From contig NZ_CP042239.1 of assembly GCF_007833215.1 (NCBI RefSeq), positions 3,470,001-3,534,000 of the forward strand: a stretch of DNA of 64,000 nt, in the 5' to 3' direction. How positions within the stretch are numbered: the first letter of the stretch is position 1; each line of letters starts with the position of its first letter. The translations under genes and the position numbers were made by a program. Shown piece after piece: positions 62,641 to 64,000 of this stretch. Below the pieces are notes generated by a model. That model had not been told where the DNA came from and ran no database searches. It saw only the letters and a program-made list of their open reading frames with translations. The DNA comes from Sphingomonas suaedae (lineage in GTDB: Bacteria > Pseudomonadota > Alphaproteobacteria > Sphingomonadales > Sphingomonadaceae).

Positions 62641-62663
62641 ACGGCGCGGTTACCGGCCGCCGC

Positions 62664-63188
62664 GTGGCACGAACAAATTCTGTGGTGGATGACGATGCCC
62701 GCGACTGGATTGCGATCCGGCGCGCCGTGGTGCGCTATGCCCAGCATCGCGCCGGGCGCGCCGACATTGCGGAGGATATTGCCCAGGAAGTGCTCACGCG
62801 GCTGATGCAGGTCGCCGAGACCGAGCAGATCGGCAGCATCATGGCGCTCGCCTTCCGCATCGCCGACAATCTGCTCGTCGATACCTATCGCCGCGAACGC
62901 CGCTTCGATAGCGACCTCGATACCGAGTGGCAAAGCGATGCGCCATCGCCCGATCGCGTCCTCGATTCGCGCTCGGCAGTGATGGTGTTCCAACGCTGTT
63001 TACGATCGATGCCGCCGCTGCGCCGTGAGGTGCTGGTGCGCCGCCGCTTGCATCAACAGGCGTGCCGCGACATTGCCGAGGCGCTGTCCTTGACGCCCGA
63101 GGCGGTTGAAAAGCATATCACCCGTGGCCTTGCCGATCTGCGCCGGGCGATGGCCCGTGCCGGGGTCGCGATCGAGGATATGGCGTGA
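62664..63188 (+). CDS. ECF sigma factor, FecI-like
   Basis: An RNA polymerase sigma factor of about 174 residues. Region 2 shows RADIAEDIAQEVLTRLMQVA and ALAFRIADNLLVDTYRRERR; region 4 shows RSMPPLRREVLVRRRLHQQA and DIAEALSLTPEAVEKHITRG, the helix-turn-helix for the -35 element. It overlaps the FecR-like gene (TGATG), so the two form a cell-surface signalling unit for iron or glycan uptake. The start is uncertain: GTG at 62664 is used, TTG at 62634 and GTG at 62682 are alternatives, none with a strong ribosome binding site. Confidence 0.88.
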   Translation: MARTNSVVDDDARDWIAIRRAVVRYAQHRAGRADIAEDIAQEVLTRLMQVAETEQIGSIMALAFRIADNLLVDTYRRERRFDSDLDTEWQSDAPSPDRVLDSRSAVMVFQRCLRSMPPLRREVLVRRRLHQQACRDIAEALSLTPEAVEKHITRGLADLRRAMARAGVAIEDMA

Positions 63189-64000
63189 TGGCCGCGGATT
63201 TGCGCGCAATCGACGAAGCGGCGGCGCAATGGGTTCAGCGTATGGCGCTGCCGGTGCAGGACAGCGCAACCGCGGCCGCGTTCGACCGCTGGATCCTCGA
63301 CGATCCGCGCCATGTCGACAGCTATGCGCGCATGGTCCAGCTCTGGCAGTCGGACGGGTTGCGCCAGGCGTTGGCGGCAAATGATGTGCCCGACTCAGCC
63401 GCCACCGCTCTTGGACCGCGGGGTGCCCCGCACCGGCTATGGCGGAGCGCGGCGCTGCTGGTCCCGGCGATGGCGGCGGCGATGCTGCTGTTGATCGTCG
63501 CGCCGCCGCTGCTCCGCGATCCGGTGCGTCATGGCGCGCCGCCGGGGGCGATGCGGGTGGTGGCGCTCGCCGACGGATCGCGGGTGAACCTTGCCCCCGG
63601 TGCGCGGATCGCGGTGCGGATGACCCCTTGGTCGCGTGATGTGACCTTGGAGCGCGGCCAGGCCTTTTTTGACGTTGCGCATGAACGGATGCGCGGCTTT
63701 GCGGTCGACGGCGGGCAGGCGCGGGTCCGCGTGCTCGGCACCGCGTTCGACATCGATCGGATGGAGGGCGAGGCGGTGGTTCGTGTCTATCGCGGCAGCG
63801 TGAGCGTCGCAGCGGGGGCAGGGCGGCAGTGGCGGCTCTCCGCCGGATCGGGGATTGCGCTGCGCGGCGGCAATGCGACGACGATCGACGGAATCACCGG
63901 ATCGCGCCCTGATTGGGCCGATGGCTGGTTCGACGCGAACAATACGCCGATTCGTCAGTTGATCGCCCATCTCAACCGCGGCGCGGCGACGCCGATCCGG
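63188..64000 (+). CDS. FecR family anti-sigma/transmembrane sensor (partial)
   Basis: 271 codons open to the window end. The cytoplasmic N-terminal part (about 1-75) has the FecR_N look: AAAQWVQRMALPVQDSATAA, FDRWILDDPRHVDSYARM. One membrane segment follows at about 83-101 (LLVPAMAAAMLLLIVAPPLL). The periplasmic FecR domain contains VVALADGSRVNLAPGARIAV, VTLERGQAFFDVAHE and RVLGTAFDIDRMEGEAVVRV. The C-terminal STN-interacting region begins WFDANNTPIRQLIAHLN. The matching TonB transducer is expected just beyond the window. Confidence 0.92.
   Translation, partial: MAADLRAIDEAAAQWVQRMALPVQDSATAAAFDRWILDDPRHVDSYARMVQLWQSDGLRQALAANDVPDSAATALGPRGAPHRLWRSAALLVPAMAAAMLLLIVAPPLLRDPVRHGAPPGAMRVVALADGSRVNLAPGARIAVRMTPWSRDVTLERGQAFFDVAHERMRGFAVDGGQARVRVLGTAFDIDRMEGEAVVRVYRGSVSVAAGAGRQWRLSAGSGIALRGGNATTIDGITGSRPDWADGWFDANNTPIRQLIAHLNRGAATPIR

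Larger units (their letters stand above)
61669..62663. other. Degenerate, gene-poor stretch downstream of tRNA-Thr
   Basis: About 1 kb between the tRNA and the sigma-factor gene contains only fragments: a startless frame on the minus strand (61675-61902), a 37-residue frame (61905-62018), several overlapping frames without conserved look (about 61990-62370), a 19-base tandem repeat (62383-62420) and one 87-residue minus-strand frame (62377-62640). It seems less GC-rich than its surroundings. tRNA 3' ends are common integration sites, but I see no integrase and no second copy of the tRNA end, so it is best read as eroded accessory DNA. Confidence 0.5.

Noticed and set aside
1..64000. CRISPR arrays, rRNA genes, integrases and complete insertion sequences
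   Set aside because: None was seen on reading the window; only one tRNA and small non-coding repeats are supported.

Overview
The window reads as high-GC alphaproteobacterial chromosome, most likely from a sphingomonad (Sphingomonas or a relative). The reasons are the GC-rich codon use, the long 1,547-residue NAD-glutamate dehydrogenase, the FecI/FecR and TonB-receptor content, and short dispersed repeats carrying CTTCGACAAGCTCAG-type and CCCCTCCC-type palindromes that I associate with this group. No species call is possible from the sequence alone.

Positions 407-34045 form a large cell-surface polysaccharide locus of the Wzx/Wzy type. A polyprenyl-phosphate sugar transferase starts the chain. 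Three GT4 enzymes and one GT9 glycosyltransferase could extend it. A Wzx-like flippase, two Wzy/O-antigen-ligase-type membrane proteins, a Wza-like outer-membrane lipoprotein and a Wzc-like tyrosine autokinase could flip, polymerise and export it. Precursor genes point to acidic and unusual sugars: galU, ugd and a UDP-glucuronate 4-epimerase give a route to UDP-galacturonate; two wecB-type epimerases and a TviB-type dehydrogenase give N-acetyl-mannosamine or uronate derivatives; hldD, hldE and a GmhB-like phosphatase domain fused to an AGE-type isomerase give ADP-heptose. A heparinase II/III-type protein and an acyltransferase are the likely tailoring or turnover enzymes. Sulfate-activation genes (cysD, cysNC, an unlisted 54-residue membrane protein, cysQ) sit inside the locus. 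No sulfotransferase is visible, so a sulfated product is only a hypothesis.

Positions 34197-44819 hold housekeeping and stress genes: a small membrane protein, a metallophosphoesterase, an M48 peptidase, an alpha/beta hydrolase, pirin, BolA and a J-domain protein. They are followed by a seven-gene minus-strand cluster of VOC, GST, DUF1428 and DHFR-like proteins facing a divergent HxlR-type regulator. Positions 44920-48754 carry cobS and cobT, with a Phd/PIN toxin-antitoxin pair lodged between them and translationally coupled to cobT, then a ribbon-helix-helix protein.

Positions 48806-55029 look like one iron-uptake region. A TonB-dependent siderophore receptor and a PiuC-type dioxygenase run forward; a PepSY protein, a DUF2271 protein, a DUF4198 protein and ApbE run in reverse. 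Both ends carry similar paired 15-bp boxes that look like Fur-type operators, and the DUF2271 protein has a TGAT motif resembling an ApbE flavinylation site. The rest holds NAD-glutamate dehydrogenase, a PAS-domain protein, tRNA-Thr(CGU), a degenerate stretch of about 1 kb, and a FecI/FecR pair cut off by the window end.
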